64,000 nt of DNA, taken from NCBI RefSeq assembly GCF_002210425.1, contig NZ_MWQK01000005.1, forward strand, positions 186,001 through 250,000, read 5' to 3'. This DNA comes from Fibrobacter sp. UWB2. GTDB taxonomy: Bacteria; Fibrobacterota; Fibrobacteria; Fibrobacterales; Fibrobacteraceae. Within the stretch, counting starts at the first letter, position 1; every line of letters starts with the position of its first letter. Below the pieces are notes generated by a model that worked only from the letters and a program-made list of their open reading frames with translations, was not told the DNA's origin and ran no database searches. Shown here one piece after another: positions 52,167-62,572 of the stretch. The position numbers were made by a program, and so were the translations under genes.

Positions 52167-52198
52167 GAGGGTTCACGGCACACGGCACGTGAACCCTC
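52167..52198 (+). terminator. Terminator of the symporter gene
   Basis: GAGGGTTCACG/CGTGAACCCTC, an 11-bp perfect stem followed by TTGATTTT. It lies 6 nt from the convergent gene's stop. Confidence 0.75.
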
Positions 52199-52204
52199 TT
52201 GATT

Positions 52205-55200
52205 TTAATTCCCTACCCGCACAAGCTGTTTAACACTACCGATTTTGACCAAGTACGTTCCGGATCGAGCGACAGTCAAATTCAAATGCTCCGTTTGGAT
52301 ATATCCTAATTGAAGCACTCGTCCTTGCATGTCAAGGACTGCAAACGGAGTCCCGACAACAGCACATTCAATTTGGATACTTCTTCCCAAGACGTTTATC
52401 TTCAAGTTCGGGCGAACGATTTGAACAAGCGAATTCGATTTGCTGGAAGAAGACGGTTTCGTCATGGAGGACGATGAGCCGCCATCTCTACTGCTACTGG
52501 ACTTTACGACGCTACTGCTGCTGGATTTGGCGACAGAGCTAGACGACACCTTACACTCCTCACTGTCTTTCAATCCAAACTTGGCCCAAAATTTCTTGTC
52601 TCCCATAGAACCGTTTGGAACAGAATCATACGGTTCGCCCTCAAATTTTTCATTGTCATACCACCCCAGAAAATCTCGGCAATTTCCTCCCCATACATAA
52701 TTATCAAGTTTTTCCCCAGATACATAAGTATATTCCAAACGACTATATACAGTAGTATCGTTATAACATGTAATGTTATAGAGTTTATAAGTAAAGAAAG
52801 CATCTAGGGTATCTGATTCCGTCACCTTGTCAATGACTTCTACACCATTGGTGAATGTCGTACGCGAATCGTTCAACTCGCACCATTCACTGGTTACAGG
52901 TTTCAGCACGACCTTGGATCCATAATCGTGATATCCAACACCTTCAACTTTACTCTTGCACTCTTTTGGAGAATGAATATTAACGCCGATATAGAATCTC
53001 TTTATTTCGAAATTAGCGTAGTAATGCAACTCGCCTTTCGCGGTCGAGGGAATAACGCCTATAGAATCTCCCGTAAATTCTGGATTCGTAAACCATCCGT
53101 GGAAGTAGTGGCCTTCGTGATACGGTATGGGGAGCTGCGTTTCTACGCCTTCCATGTAAGAATTAGCGTACTTCAGCGAGTCACCTTCGTATGTATGCAA
53201 AACCAGTTTCGATATTTTGTTATCAATCTTGAATCCTTCTAATTTAGACTTAAACACGGGATACGGATCCACGCCTACTTCCTGACCCCAAATCGACCCA
53301 TTGATTTTTCCGTTATCGTAACGATGCAAGGCATAGGCGACAAAGCCATTTGCAAACTTTTCCTCGGCAACGCCTTTCGCAGAATCCGCCAGAGCCAATG
53401 TAGTCGGGAAAAATACGTTATCAGTATGCACGTTTTCGGGATTAACATAACCAGCCAGTGCACCAATCCTATTCGGATAGCATTCGTTACGGATAGTCCC
53501 CAACTGATAAGAATTGACTATCGACAACACTGTAGCAGTTCCAGCAAAGCCGCCTATCACGACACCTTCAAAAGCGCCGGCCCCAATCGGGCAACTCTGA
53601 CCCGTTACAATATCCCCAATATGGTAGGAATTCTCTATACGGACACGCTTGGTATTGCTACCGACAAAGCCTCCCATATAACTATAGCCATTAACGTTCC
53701 CTTTAGCATAGACCCCGCTTATCAAGATATCGGCTTTATTTGCAGAGCCGACAATGGAGCCCACCGCATTGTGATTCGCCGTGACTTCGCCATCGACAAA
53801 ACTATTGGCAATGGTCACCTGTTGCTCCCCTAACATGCATCCGACAAGCCCGCCAATAAAGTATTCGCCAATGGTCTCGCCTATTTTGCTAGAATTGCTC
53901 AAAGTCACCTTTGTATTTCCGTTAATAAGGCCTACAATACCCCCGACATCATGAGCACCATAATGTGGCATATCCACAACAATGCTGTCCAATACAACCC
54001 TAGCACCTTCATTTATTCGACCAACAACAGGTGCGCCACTCCAGCGTGCATAAAAATAGCTGTCCCGAATTTTCAAGTTCTTGACGACCACAGGCTTTTC
54101 GTCACTGCCTCCAGAAATGGAACCGAACAAGCCTACTGGTTCCGATTTGACTTCATAAAACTCACCGTTCACCGAATAAAGTCCACTAACGGTGAATCCA
54201 TTTCCATTAAAGCTTCCGGCAAAATTTTGGATAGGGAGCCACCACAATCCATTATTGTACAGTCCATCGTCATAAACGTCTTCTTCTTTTCTTTCGTACT
54301 TGATGTCGGCAACGAGCTTTCCGCAAGCCAGAGAATCCTTTTTCACACCAGGGGCTCCGTTTACAATGGCGGCAAAGCCAAACAGGTCGTCCATCGAAGC
54401 AATTTCATAGCAATCTCCCTTAGGCTTGGGAATCTTCCACCATTTTCCATAAATCGTCAAATCGCCGGTAGCTCGATCTGATATCGTTTTGATTGCAGCT
54501 CCCGCTCCTTTCGGATTATAGAACCAGCCGCTAAAAACATACCCATCTCTTTGCGATGGCACATACCCAAAAGGTCTTGGCTCGCCTTCGACGTAATACT
54601 TGGGGTACGAGGTCGTGTCGCCATTAAAAGACACAACTGTTATTTTAGACACTTTCGTCGTGGAACTGTGGTCTCCCGTAATTTTACCGCTAAAATTCGG
54701 AACCGAATCCACCCCTACATTTTGGCCCCAGATGGCACCATCGTCATTCATATAACGTAACTTCAAAGCAATAGACCCATCGGCAAATTGTTCCCCATAA
54801 TCGCCACCATTGCTTCCGCTAGCCGTATCTAAATAGTAGTAGTTTTCCCATTCAATCGTAGAATAACTGCCCTGATAGTCATAACGAGATACAATCGTGC
54901 TCTTCATTCCGTCCCCAATCGAGAACCCATTCACAACGGATACAGTATCACGCGCATAGCCAACCAAAGTAGCGCCGCTACCCACGTTATAGATGTTCTT
55001 TAAAGAAACTACCCCTAGAGATTTTCCAACAAAAACGCCCCCACTTTTAGAAATACGTCCCGTATTGTATGAATTAGAAATAGTCAAATGCCCTGATTGA
55101 CCAAGAACAAAACCACAATTGATTTCATTATAAATATGATCAAGAACAACATCGCCATTAGTCTCACCAACCAGTGCAGAGCTCACCTTAGCAAAGGCAT

Positions 55201-55621
55201 CCGCCCAACGCACATTCTTGACAACTAGCGGATTGTCTTTTGAGTATTTAACAAGCGTATCAAAAAAGTACGAGCCGCCACCGACTCCTAGATTAGAAAT
55301 CGTGTGTCCGTTTCCGTCAAAAGTTCCCGAAAAGACTTTAAACGGTTCCCATCCATCTTCTCCGGCAACAAGCTTAATATCAGCAGTAAGTACACCGCAG
55401 GCCGTGGAGTCTTTTACAAAGTCATACCACCCAAATTCGTTGAGCGTATCTTGTTTTATAAAATTGCCATTGACAATGCCGATAAAGCCATTTAGCTCCT
55501 GTGCGGTAGAAATTTGGTAGCAGTCGCCCACTTTTTTCGGGACTTCACGGTATTGATCCGCAAAAGAAATGGTGCACGTCGCAAAGATTAAAGCGAAAAA
55601 TAAATTACTGAAACTTTTCAT
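52205..55621 (-). CDS. Large secreted repeat protein with C-terminal sorting-like domain
   Basis: 1138 residues from the ATG at 55621 (GGAGAG upstream; an earlier in-frame codon at 55636 is less likely). Signal peptide ends TISFAD. The body repeats units with CYxIxTAxELxGFxxIVNG and GKxxADIK..EDGWxPFxxFSGTFDGNGHTISNL, a right-handed beta-helix (GLUG-like) pattern, and two InlB-type GYxFxGWFxNPxxxG modules. A serine-rich linker (SSSSVAKSSSSS) precedes about 70 residues ending LVKIGSVKQLVRVGN, typical of Fibrobacter surface proteins and type IX-like sorting domains. Probably a cell-surface or adhesion protein. Confidence 0.75.
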   Translation of the reverse strand: MKSFSNLFFALIFATCTISFADQYREVPKKVGDCYQISTAQELNGFIGIVNGNFIKQDTLNEFGWYDFVKDSTACGVLTADIKLVAGEDGWEPFKVFSGTFDGNGHTISNLGVGGGSYFFDTLVKYSKDNPLVVKNVRWADAFAKVSSALVGETNGDVVLDHIYNEINCGFVLGQSGHLTISNSYNTGRISKSGGVFVGKSLGVVSLKNIYNVGSGATLVGYARDTVSVVNGFSIGDGMKSTIVSRYDYQGSYSTIEWENYYYLDTASGSNGGDYGEQFADGSIALKLRYMNDDGAIWGQNVGVDSVPNFSGKITGDHSSTTKVSKITVVSFNGDTTSYPKYYVEGEPRPFGYVPSQRDGYVFSGWFYNPKGAGAAIKTISDRATGDLTIYGKWWKIPKPKGDCYEIASMDDLFGFAAIVNGAPGVKKDSLACGKLVADIKYERKEEDVYDDGLYNNGLWWLPIQNFAGSFNGNGFTVSGLYSVNGEFYEVKSEPVGLFGSISGGSDEKPVVVKNLKIRDSYFYARWSGAPVVGRINEGARVVLDSIVVDMPHYGAHDVGGIVGLINGNTKVTLSNSSKIGETIGEYFIGGLVGCMLGEQQVTIANSFVDGEVTANHNAVGSIVGSANKADILISGVYAKGNVNGYSYMGGFVGSNTKRVRIENSYHIGDIVTGQSCPIGAGAFEGVVIGGFAGTATVLSIVNSYQLGTIRNECYPNRIGALAGYVNPENVHTDNVFFPTTLALADSAKGVAEEKFANGFVAYALHRYDNGKINGSIWGQEVGVDPYPVFKSKLEGFKIDNKISKLVLHTYEGDSLKYANSYMEGVETQLPIPYHEGHYFHGWFTNPEFTGDSIGVIPSTAKGELHYYANFEIKRFYIGVNIHSPKECKSKVEGVGYHDYGSKVVLKPVTSEWCELNDSRTTFTNGVEVIDKVTESDTLDAFFTYKLYNITCYNDTTVYSRLEYTYVSGEKLDNYVWGGNCRDFLGWYDNEKFEGEPYDSVPNGSMGDKKFWAKFGLKDSEECKVSSSSVAKSSSSSVVKSSSSRDGGSSSSMTKPSSSSKSNSLVQIVRPNLKINVLGRSIQIECAVVGTPFAVLDMQGRVLQLGYIQTEHLNLTVARSGTYLVKIGSVKQLVRVGN

Positions 55622-55671
55622 GATTCTCTCCAACAAACAAAAACATATAACTTGTAATTGATTACAAAATT

Positions 55672-55699
55672 AAAAAAAAATGCCGCATCAACTGCGGCA
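55672..55699 (-). terminator. Terminator of glnN
   Basis: Minus strand TGCCGCA-GTTGA-TGCGGCA followed by nine T. Confidence 0.9.
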
Positions 55700-55746
55700 C
55701 TTGTTACAGATCAATCATGATAAAATGTGCGGCCCGGCTGCATCTA

Positions 55747-57864
55747 CTAATAAATAAACAGCATCTCGCGATACTTCGGCAGCGGCCAAAGTTCGTTCGG
55801 CACAATCTTTTCGAGGCCATCCACTTCCTTGCGGAGAGCGGCAATCGCATCGACAATGCCTTCGTGGAGTCCACCGAGCGATTTTTCCATTACGTCAATT
55901 GCAGTCGTCAAACGATTCAAGCCTTCGCCAAGTGATTTGGCGTAGCCGTCAAGACCCGGGAAGCCCTGGTTAAGGGCCATTTCGTTTGTCTTGAGCGCCT
56001 TGGAGTATGCTTCGACAACAGCAGGCAAAATGATGTTCTTCGCCATGTCACGAGCGATTTCGCCTTCGATGTGGATGCGCTTGTGGTAATCTTCCACATT
56101 CACTTCGTAACGGGAAACCATTTCGGCACGGTTCATCACGCCATACTTTTCGAAGAGCGCAATGTTTTCATCCTTCGTCAAAGCCTTGAGCGCTTCCATA
56201 GAAGTGCGGATGTTCGGGAGGCCACGCTTTTCAGCTTCCTTCACCCATTCTTCAGTGTAGCCGTTGCCATTGTAAAGAATGCGCTTGTGTTCTTTCACGA
56301 TTTTTTGCAGAATCTTTTGCAGGCCCGTGTGGAAGTTCTTGTCATCAAGCTTTTCGAGCTGCTCAGAGATTATGTCGAAAGCTTCAGCGACAATCGTATT
56401 CAGAACAACGTTCGGTTCAGAGCAGCTCTGGCTTGAGCCCGGTGCGCGGAATTCAAACTTGTTGCCCGTAAATGCAAACGGCGAAGTTCTGTTGCGATCC
56501 GTAGCATCACGCGGAAGCGGCGGGAGCGTATCAGAGCCAAGCTTCATGGCACCCGCCTGCTTGCTGGACTTCGGCACGCCTTGTTCGAGCTGTTCAATCA
56601 CGTCCGTGAGCTGATCGCCGAGGTAAATGGAGATGATTGCCGGAGGAGCTTCGTGAGCGCCAAGACGGTGATCGTTACCAGCACCTGCGCAAGTCATGCG
56701 GAGCAAATCAGCATGCGTATCGACAGCATACATGATGGCGCAAATGGCGGTGAGGAACACGGCGTTCTGATGCGGGTCCTTACCCGGATTGAGCAAATTG
56801 CCCTTGCCGTAAGAAAGACTCCAGTTGTTATGCTTGCCAGAACCGTTCACGCCTGCAAACGGCTTTTCGTGCAACAAGCAAACGAGACCGTAGCGGTCAG
56901 CCACATTGCGAAGCGTTTCCATCACAAGCATGTTGTGGTCGCAAGCAAGGTTCACTTCTTCAAAGAGCGGAGCAAGTTCGAACTGGGCCGGAGCCACTTC
57001 GTTGTGACGAGTCTTTGCCGGGATACCAAGCTTCCACAGTTCCTTTTCCACATCGTTCATAAAGTTCAAGATGCGGCTCGGGATGCTGCCAAAGTAATGG
57101 TCATTCATTTGTTGGTGCTTTGCAGGAGTAGCACCGAAAATCGTGCGACCGGCCTGATACAGGTCCGGGCGTTGCAGATAAAATCTCTTGTCGATGAGGA
57201 AGTATTCCTGTTCTGCGCCGAGCGTAACAGTCGTCTTCTTCGGACCGGCCTTGAAACAAGTCATGAGGCGGCGAGTCGACTTGGAAAGCGCTTGCAAGCT
57301 GCGGAGGAGCGGCGTCTTCTTGTCGAGAGCTTCACCGGTGTAGCTACAGAATGCAGTCGGGATGCAGAGCGTAGCACCATTGCCGTGACGCTTGATGAAA
57401 GCCGGAGAAGTCGGGTCCCAAGCGGTATAGCCGCGAGCCTCGAACGTGGAGCGCAAACCACCACTCGGGAAGCTCGAAGCGTCCGGTTCGCCCACAATCA
57501 AATTCTTGCCGCTGAAAGCCATAATGGCCTTGCCACCAGACGGTTCAATAAAGCTGTCGTGCTTTTCGGCCGTCGAACCCGTCAAAGGCTGGAACCAATG
57601 CGTAAAGTGCGTTGCACCGCGATCCATCGCCCAGCGCTTCATAGCATGAGCGACATCACCAGCGATGCTCGGATCAAGAGCCACGCCCTCGTCAATCGTT
57701 GCGAGCAATTTTTCGCAAATATCCTTCGGGAGGTAGGTGCGCATGGCATCGGCATTGAAAACGTCTTCGCCATAGAAATCGACATTCGCAGGAGCGGCAG
57801 GCATCACAGCACTCACCGGAGCAGTTGCGATATCGTAGATGGCCTTATTACGACTATTGTTCAT
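55747..57864 (-). CDS. glnN: Glutamine synthetase type III
   Basis: 705 residues, the GSIII length. FTHWFQPLTG, EPSGGKAIMAFSG, TLGAEQEYFLID, NEVAPAQFELAPLFEE, NNWSLSYG and FRAPGSSQS mark the GSIII active site. It makes glutamine from glutamate, ammonia and ATP; it is the main ammonia-assimilating enzyme in rumen Fibrobacter and Bacteroides relatives. It is divergent from a NifA-like regulator gene with twin TTACA-TTTT-TGTAA boxes between them. Confidence 0.95.
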   Translation of the reverse strand: MNNSRNKAIYDIATAPVSAVMPAAPANVDFYGEDVFNADAMRTYLPKDICEKLLATIDEGVALDPSIAGDVAHAMKRWAMDRGATHFTHWFQPLTGSTAEKHDSFIEPSGGKAIMAFSGKNLIVGEPDASSFPSGGLRSTFEARGYTAWDPTSPAFIKRHGNGATLCIPTAFCSYTGEALDKKTPLLRSLQALSKSTRRLMTCFKAGPKKTTVTLGAEQEYFLIDKRFYLQRPDLYQAGRTIFGATPAKHQQMNDHYFGSIPSRILNFMNDVEKELWKLGIPAKTRHNEVAPAQFELAPLFEEVNLACDHNMLVMETLRNVADRYGLVCLLHEKPFAGVNGSGKHNNWSLSYGKGNLLNPGKDPHQNAVFLTAICAIMYAVDTHADLLRMTCAGAGNDHRLGAHEAPPAIISIYLGDQLTDVIEQLEQGVPKSSKQAGAMKLGSDTLPPLPRDATDRNRTSPFAFTGNKFEFRAPGSSQSCSEPNVVLNTIVAEAFDIISEQLEKLDDKNFHTGLQKILQKIVKEHKRILYNGNGYTEEWVKEAEKRGLPNIRTSMEALKALTKDENIALFEKYGVMNRAEMVSRYEVNVEDYHKRIHIEGEIARDMAKNIILPAVVEAYSKALKTNEMALNQGFPGLDGYAKSLGEGLNRLTTAIDVMEKSLGGLHEGIVDAIAALRKEVDGLEKIVPNELWPLPKYREMLFIY

Positions 57865-57966
57865 TTTTCACCAGTCTTTTTATTGGTTTATCTCTGTTTG
57901 CATCAAAATTAGCAACGAAAATTGGCCTTTGCACCGTACAAAATCGCCTATTTTTTGCGCTTTTCA

Positions 57967-58009
57967 TTACATTTTTGTAAAATTATATCACCTTATTACA
58001 TTTTTGTAA
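57967..58009. promoter_or_regulatory. Two TTACA-TTTT-TGTAA boxes between glnN and the EBP gene
   Basis: Identical 14-bp dyads at 57967-57980 and 57996-58009, 29 nt apart centre to centre (about three helical turns). A TATATT -10-like box follows toward the plus gene. Such pairs are typical of enhancer or operator sites. The bound protein is unknown. Confidence 0.55.
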
Positions 58010-58114
58010 TACAAAATCGCAATTTATTACTATATTAAACACGTTCATCTCTCCTAGAGCTGCGTCGGGCTGCCGAAGGCTCGGCACAGCAACAGAGATT
58101 TTCCGAAATGCAAA

Positions 58115-59254
58115 ATGGATATCGAAGCTCTTGAAAACACGACTTTCGCGGCCATCGTCGAGAAAATCCAAAAGGTTCGCAAGCGTGGCGAGCTTTTAGA
58201 GAGCATTCACGGGATTTTAAAGAAAAACTTCGAAACAGTCGAAGCGGAACACCAAATCGAATGCCAAAAAATTCGTAACGTCATTGAAGGCATTCCAGGC
58301 GAACTCATCGGCAACACGCGCGAAATGCGCGAAGTGAGCAAGCTCGTCCGCCAAATTGCCCCCACCGCAGCAACAGTTCTCATCCGCGGCAAGGCAGGCA
58401 CCGGCAAGGAATACGTCGCCCGCAGCATTCACGAACTTTCGGAACGCAAAGATTCTCCGTTCGTAGCGCTAAACTGCGATGCCCTCACTGAAGGTGCGAA
58501 CTCTTTTGAAAGCGAACTTTTCGGTTTTGAACGCGGAGCGTTCACAGGCGCTACCAACCGCCACATCGGCAAGGCCGAACAAGCTAACGGCGGCACGCTC
58601 TTTCTAGATGAAGTTGCCGACTTGCCGCTCCCCGCGCAAATCAAGCTATTGCAATTTATTCAGGAACAAAGTTTCAAGCGCCTCGGCAGCAACATTGAGC
58701 AGCGCTGCAACGTGCGCCTTATCGCAAGCACAGGCAAAAATCTCGAAGCCATGATGCAACATGGCACGTTCCGCGAAGACCTTTATTACCGCCTGAACAT
58801 TTTCCAGATTTCACTCCCCGAGCTTATCCAGCGCAAGACGGATATTTTACTTTTAGCGGACCATTTCATCGAAAAGATGAATTACAAATACGGCAAGAAA
58901 ATTTTGCGTTTAAGTTCGCCCGCCATCGACATGCTCATGAGCTACCATTGGCCAGGTAACGTGCGCGAACTCGAAAACTGCATCGAACACGCATGCCTTG
59001 CGACAACTGACGTCTGCATCAATGCCTACGACTTGCCGCCCACGCTGCAAACCGACGTAACTTCGGGCACTTCCGTACTCCCCGAAGGCAACAGCCCGCT
59101 TGCGACTCTGATGGACAGCTACGAGCGCGAAATTTTAAGCGAAGCGCTCCGCCGTCATGACGGCAACATGAGCGCCGCTGGGCGCGACCTTTCCGTAAGC
59201 CCGCGCATGATGCTATACAAAATAAGGCGGCTAGGAATAGCCGCCTCGAATTGA
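58115..59254 (+). CDS. Sigma-54 enhancer-binding protein, NifA-like, without sensory domain
   Basis: 379 residues. A short 60-residue N terminus replaces the usual GAF or receiver domain. AAA+ core: Walker A GKAGTGKE (92-99), the sigma-54 contact loop GAFTGA (141-146), Walker B GGTLFLDEV. A Fis-type helix-turn-helix ends the protein (AGRDLSVSPRMMLYKIRRLGI). Without a sensor it may be constitutively active or controlled by another protein. Location suggests control of glnN or nitrogen genes; no clear -24/-12 promoter was found before glnN or the nif-like genes. Confidence 0.8.
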   Translation: MDIEALENTTFAAIVEKIQKVRKRGELLESIHGILKKNFETVEAEHQIECQKIRNVIEGIPGELIGNTREMREVSKLVRQIAPTAATVLIRGKAGTGKEYVARSIHELSERKDSPFVALNCDALTEGANSFESELFGFERGAFTGATNRHIGKAEQANGGTLFLDEVADLPLPAQIKLLQFIQEQSFKRLGSNIEQRCNVRLIASTGKNLEAMMQHGTFREDLYYRLNIFQISLPELIQRKTDILLLADHFIEKMNYKYGKKILRLSSPAIDMLMSYHWPGNVRELENCIEHACLATTDVCINAYDLPPTLQTDVTSGTSVLPEGNSPLATLMDSYEREILSEALRRHDGNMSAAGRDLSVSPRMMLYKIRRLGIAASN

Positions 59255-59303
59255 CGCTTCGCGTCATCCTGAGCAACGCGAAGAATCCATTATTTCTCGT
59301 TAA

Positions 59304-60398
59304 CTAGCGAACAATGGTAATGTTATACGGCGGAAGAACATCCTTTACCGCACTTTCAACCTTGTTGAGCTTATCATCTTCATAGGTATATACAGCATCA
59401 TCATTACCAATATACAGAACACCATCAGCTTCATCATAAGCTAAAGAACCCGTGATATTGGAAACCCCCTTAATCGCCTTCACTTTCTTTTCGTTCAAAT
59501 CAACTTCAGCAAGAGTAATTTTGCCCCAGCCCTCATAAACAGCTACATATGCCAAGCCATCCTTTGAGTCGAATGCCATCGCATAAACGCCACCACCAAG
59601 GCTCTTCCCATCAACAACTGCAGAAGATTTCTTCTTAGCCAAATCAACAACCTCGATACCATACATATCTGCAGTTGCATAATCACCCACAGAGCCTACA
59701 TAAAGCTTGCCTTTAGCAAAGCCCATAACCTGCGGATTATTCTTTACGAGTTGCACCGTATCAAGCAATGAGCCATCTTCAAGCTTATACATAGCCAAAA
59801 GACCCGGAGTCGAATAGTCCATCTTGGAATAGCCATCGTCAGAAGGAGTCGAAGTATAACGCTGGAAAAGACCAAACAAAGTATCATTACGGGTTTCAAA
59901 GTCAACTAAGTGAGGAGATTGTCCCTTTTTAACCTCAAAGCCGTCGGTTTTGACGGTCTTCACAATCTTGCCATCCTTTACGGCAACTTTTATAAAATTG
60001 CTTACGCCTTCCAAGGCAACCCAAACTTCGTCCTTATTTGCCTTGACAACATCTTTGGGATTAGCAAGATCTTCCAAGCTCTTTTCCCATTTTTTCTCGT
60101 TAGTCGACGGATCAACAAGAATAAGATTATCCGTGCCCGAACCTTCAAGCACAAACAAATTTCCATCAACACCAACAATCTTGGAATCTTGATAGAATTC
60201 TACACTCTTCTTGGAAAGTTTTCCGTCTTCATCGATCCAACGGAGTTCGCCAGATTTTGCAGTCCATTCAGAAGTATAAACATAAACCGAGCCCTTGGAT
60301 AGCGGCGTATCGTCATCAGCAGATGTTGCGTTATCCGAGCAGCCTTGCATATAGAATGCAAGAGTAGACCCAGCAAGGAGTGTTAGGAGTTTTTTCAT
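59304..60398 (-). CDS. Beta-propeller surface lipoprotein (BtuG-like candidate)
   Basis: 364 residues from the ATG at 60398 (GAGG upstream). A type II signal peptide ends in FYMQGC, followed by an acidic linker. The rest consists of YncE/beta-propeller blades (e.g. GKLYVGSVGDYA, GVLYIGNDDAVYTYEDDKLNKV). Immediately after a cobalamin-riboswitch-controlled TonB receptor, the position matches BtuG, the B12-capturing propeller lipoprotein of Bacteroides BtuB. Role inferred from fold and context. Confidence 0.65.
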   Translation of the reverse strand: MKKLLTLLAGSTLAFYMQGCSDNATSADDDTPLSKGSVYVYTSEWTAKSGELRWIDEDGKLSKKSVEFYQDSKIVGVDGNLFVLEGSGTDNLILVDPSTNEKKWEKSLEDLANPKDVVKANKDEVWVALEGVSNFIKVAVKDGKIVKTVKTDGFEVKKGQSPHLVDFETRNDTLFGLFQRYTSTPSDDGYSKMDYSTPGLLAMYKLEDGSLLDTVQLVKNNPQVMGFAKGKLYVGSVGDYATADMYGIEVVDLAKKKSSAVVDGKSLGGGVYAMAFDSKDGLAYVAVYEGWGKITLAEVDLNEKKVKAIKGVSNITGSLAYDEADGVLYIGNDDAVYTYEDDKLNKVESAVKDVLPPYNITIVR

Positions 60399-60465
60399 TT
60401 TGTACCTCTTTATGTTTGCCACAGCAAAAGCATTACACGTTTTGCAAAGCCCTTACTGCGCGGGG

Positions 60466-62556
60466 TTAAAACCCCTGTGTTAATGTTAATTTGTATTCTC
60501 GCCCCGGAGTTGGAAACGGTGAATAAGTCGTTCGATAAATTTCATCCGTCAAGTTCCGAAGCGAAAACACGAGTCTAGTTTTGCTAAAAGGATTATAGCC
60601 CAATGACAAATGATGCAAATCCACAGCAGGTTGCTTTATGCGATTTGTTCTATCTTCAAAAATTCTTGTACGGTATTCCGAAGTCCATGTAAAATCAAAA
60701 TGGTAAGGCAAATCAAATTTTGCTTCGGCATAATACGAACGTGCCGGCTCGTACGGGAGCATTTTTCCGTTATAATAAGGCTCACTACTTTCGTCTTCCG
60801 TCTTTTGGAAAGTCGCACGCAAAATTGCAGTAAACCACTTTTTAGGTTTACTTTCTAATTCAGCTTCTAAACCTCGAATATGCGATTTGCCAATGTTCAG
60901 AGGCTTCATAAAATTTCCACTGCTGACCCAATAAATCGCATTCTTTATACTCGTTTCAAAATACGTTGCTCGCAAAACCGTTTTACTTTTTGGAATCATA
61001 TAGTAGCCCCCCACTTCAAAGCGGAGCGCAGATTCATCACAAAGATCCGTATTCGACACCACCCCAGGATAAACACCATAAAGTTCCATCAGCTGCGGTG
61101 CACGGAACAACCGACCAAAACTCAAACTGCCTCCATATCGAGAATCTGGCGCGTCATAACGCATAAAGCCTCGCCCCATAAAGGACACATCACGATCTTC
61201 AGCTGATGTCAATTTTTTTGACAGCACCGGCGATACATACTCTCCACCATGAATATCATCCTTAATAAAAAGTACCGCGCCTTCACCGCCCACCGACAGA
61301 GTCTTTAAAATGTTATACATAACATCACCCGAAACCGTCGTTGCATAGCGGGTCAAGTTCCAAGGCTTCGAAGAACCCCGCCCTTGATAATAGCTCATAT
61401 CTAACGACAAACGCAAATTTGCTTCGATTTTTTCGCTAGAGTAATTTGCCAAAATTTCAGGAACGAGACTGTAACCCGCGGCTCCATACTTCAAAAAATC
61501 CGACGAGACATAGCCCAAGTGATCTAGTGGATAGTACGAATGCGAAACCGCCTTTTCAAAACGTCCCGTCAACGAAAGTTCCAGCCAAAGCCAATTCCAA
61601 AGTTGCGGCAATTCTGCTCGATAAACAGCCGACGCAAATTCGCCCTTGTAACCAGCTACTGATGTCTGATAGTCATCACGACCAGGATTACCACCCTCAG
61701 CTAAACTAAAGTTAAAGTTCAATGTCGAAAACACGCCATTGGCATGAAGTATGCGAGCTTTGAAAAGTCCAGAGTATTCCGTAAACTCCGCATTTCTGCG
61801 AGTATCCGTAAAATCATCTTCAAGATTAGAAGGTGTTTTGTTGTTACTGCTAAATTCGTAATCGTTGTCGCTGTGGCGCGCCGACAAAGAAGCACTTACC
61901 GAAGCGCTGTCCGTCAAACGTGAAAGCAACTGTGTCGAGGCTTCCCACGTGTTGTGGCTTCCATAGCTCAAGAGCACGCGTCCCGATTTTCTCTCGTCAG
62001 ACGAGAGCACCGTTTCGGCAGGCCTGGAGCCTTTCGTGACAAAGTTGATTGCACCGCCAATACCGCGACCGCCAAACTTCGCCGGCACGCGGTCCTTGTA
62101 GACTTCAATCTTTTCGACCTGATTCAAGTCGATTGTTCCCAAGTCAACCGCACCGCCCGACGCATCGTTCAACGGAATTCCGTCGATGCACACGACAATG
62201 TTCTTTGCGGCTACCCCGCGGATGCTCACCGTCTGGAAACTCCCGACACCGCCCTGGCGGTAATACTGCACACCCGGGAGCGCGGCCAAGACTTCGGCCG
62301 CCGAAAGCCCACGGCCTTCCCAAGCTTCGGGCTTGACTTCGGCATAGCTCGAAGACGCCTGCAAGGGCTTTTCAACATCCGTCGTCGTAAAAACCGACGA
62401 CTCGCCTAAATCTTGAATGAATTCTTCGGAAAACGAAAAAGCGCTCGCCAACAGCACGCCCGCACAAACGCGAACGCCCAAACGACCGTAAACACTACGG
62501 CATACAGTCAAACATCCACGCAAACGCGTGGCTATGCAAAGCGATGTCTTTCGCAC
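60466..62556 (-). CDS. btuB: TonB-dependent receptor, BtuB-like
   Basis: 696 residues. A signal peptide (about 1-40, with an arginine-rich start) leads to a plug domain (LSAAEVLAALPGVQYYRQGG, VSIRGVAAKNIVVCIDGIPLNDASGG) and a 22-strand barrel ending LTLTQGF. The GTG at 62556 follows a cobalamin riboswitch, so the substrate is almost certainly a corrinoid. Corrinoids would support a B12-dependent methionine synthase, linking to the sulfur island only indirectly. Confidence 0.85.
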   Translation of the reverse strand: MRKTSLCIATRLRGCLTVCRSVYGRLGVRVCAGVLLASAFSFSEEFIQDLGESSVFTTTDVEKPLQASSSYAEVKPEAWEGRGLSAAEVLAALPGVQYYRQGGVGSFQTVSIRGVAAKNIVVCIDGIPLNDASGGAVDLGTIDLNQVEKIEVYKDRVPAKFGGRGIGGAINFVTKGSRPAETVLSSDERKSGRVLLSYGSHNTWEASTQLLSRLTDSASVSASLSARHSDNDYEFSSNNKTPSNLEDDFTDTRRNAEFTEYSGLFKARILHANGVFSTLNFNFSLAEGGNPGRDDYQTSVAGYKGEFASAVYRAELPQLWNWLWLELSLTGRFEKAVSHSYYPLDHLGYVSSDFLKYGAAGYSLVPEILANYSSEKIEANLRLSLDMSYYQGRGSSKPWNLTRYATTVSGDVMYNILKTLSVGGEGAVLFIKDDIHGGEYVSPVLSKKLTSAEDRDVSFMGRGFMRYDAPDSRYGGSLSFGRLFRAPQLMELYGVYPGVVSNTDLCDESALRFEVGGYYMIPKSKTVLRATYFETSIKNAIYWVSSGNFMKPLNIGKSHIRGLEAELESKPKKWFTAILRATFQKTEDESSEPYYNGKMLPYEPARSYYAEAKFDLPYHFDFTWTSEYRTRIFEDRTNRIKQPAVDLHHLSLGYNPFSKTRLVFSLRNLTDEIYRTTYSPFPTPGREYKLTLTQGF

Positions 62557-62572
62557 CGTTTAACAACCTATG

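Noticed and set aside
57865-57960. Sigma-54 promoter of glnN
   Set aside because: GG and GC elements are present, but spaced 14 rather than 12 nt apart.
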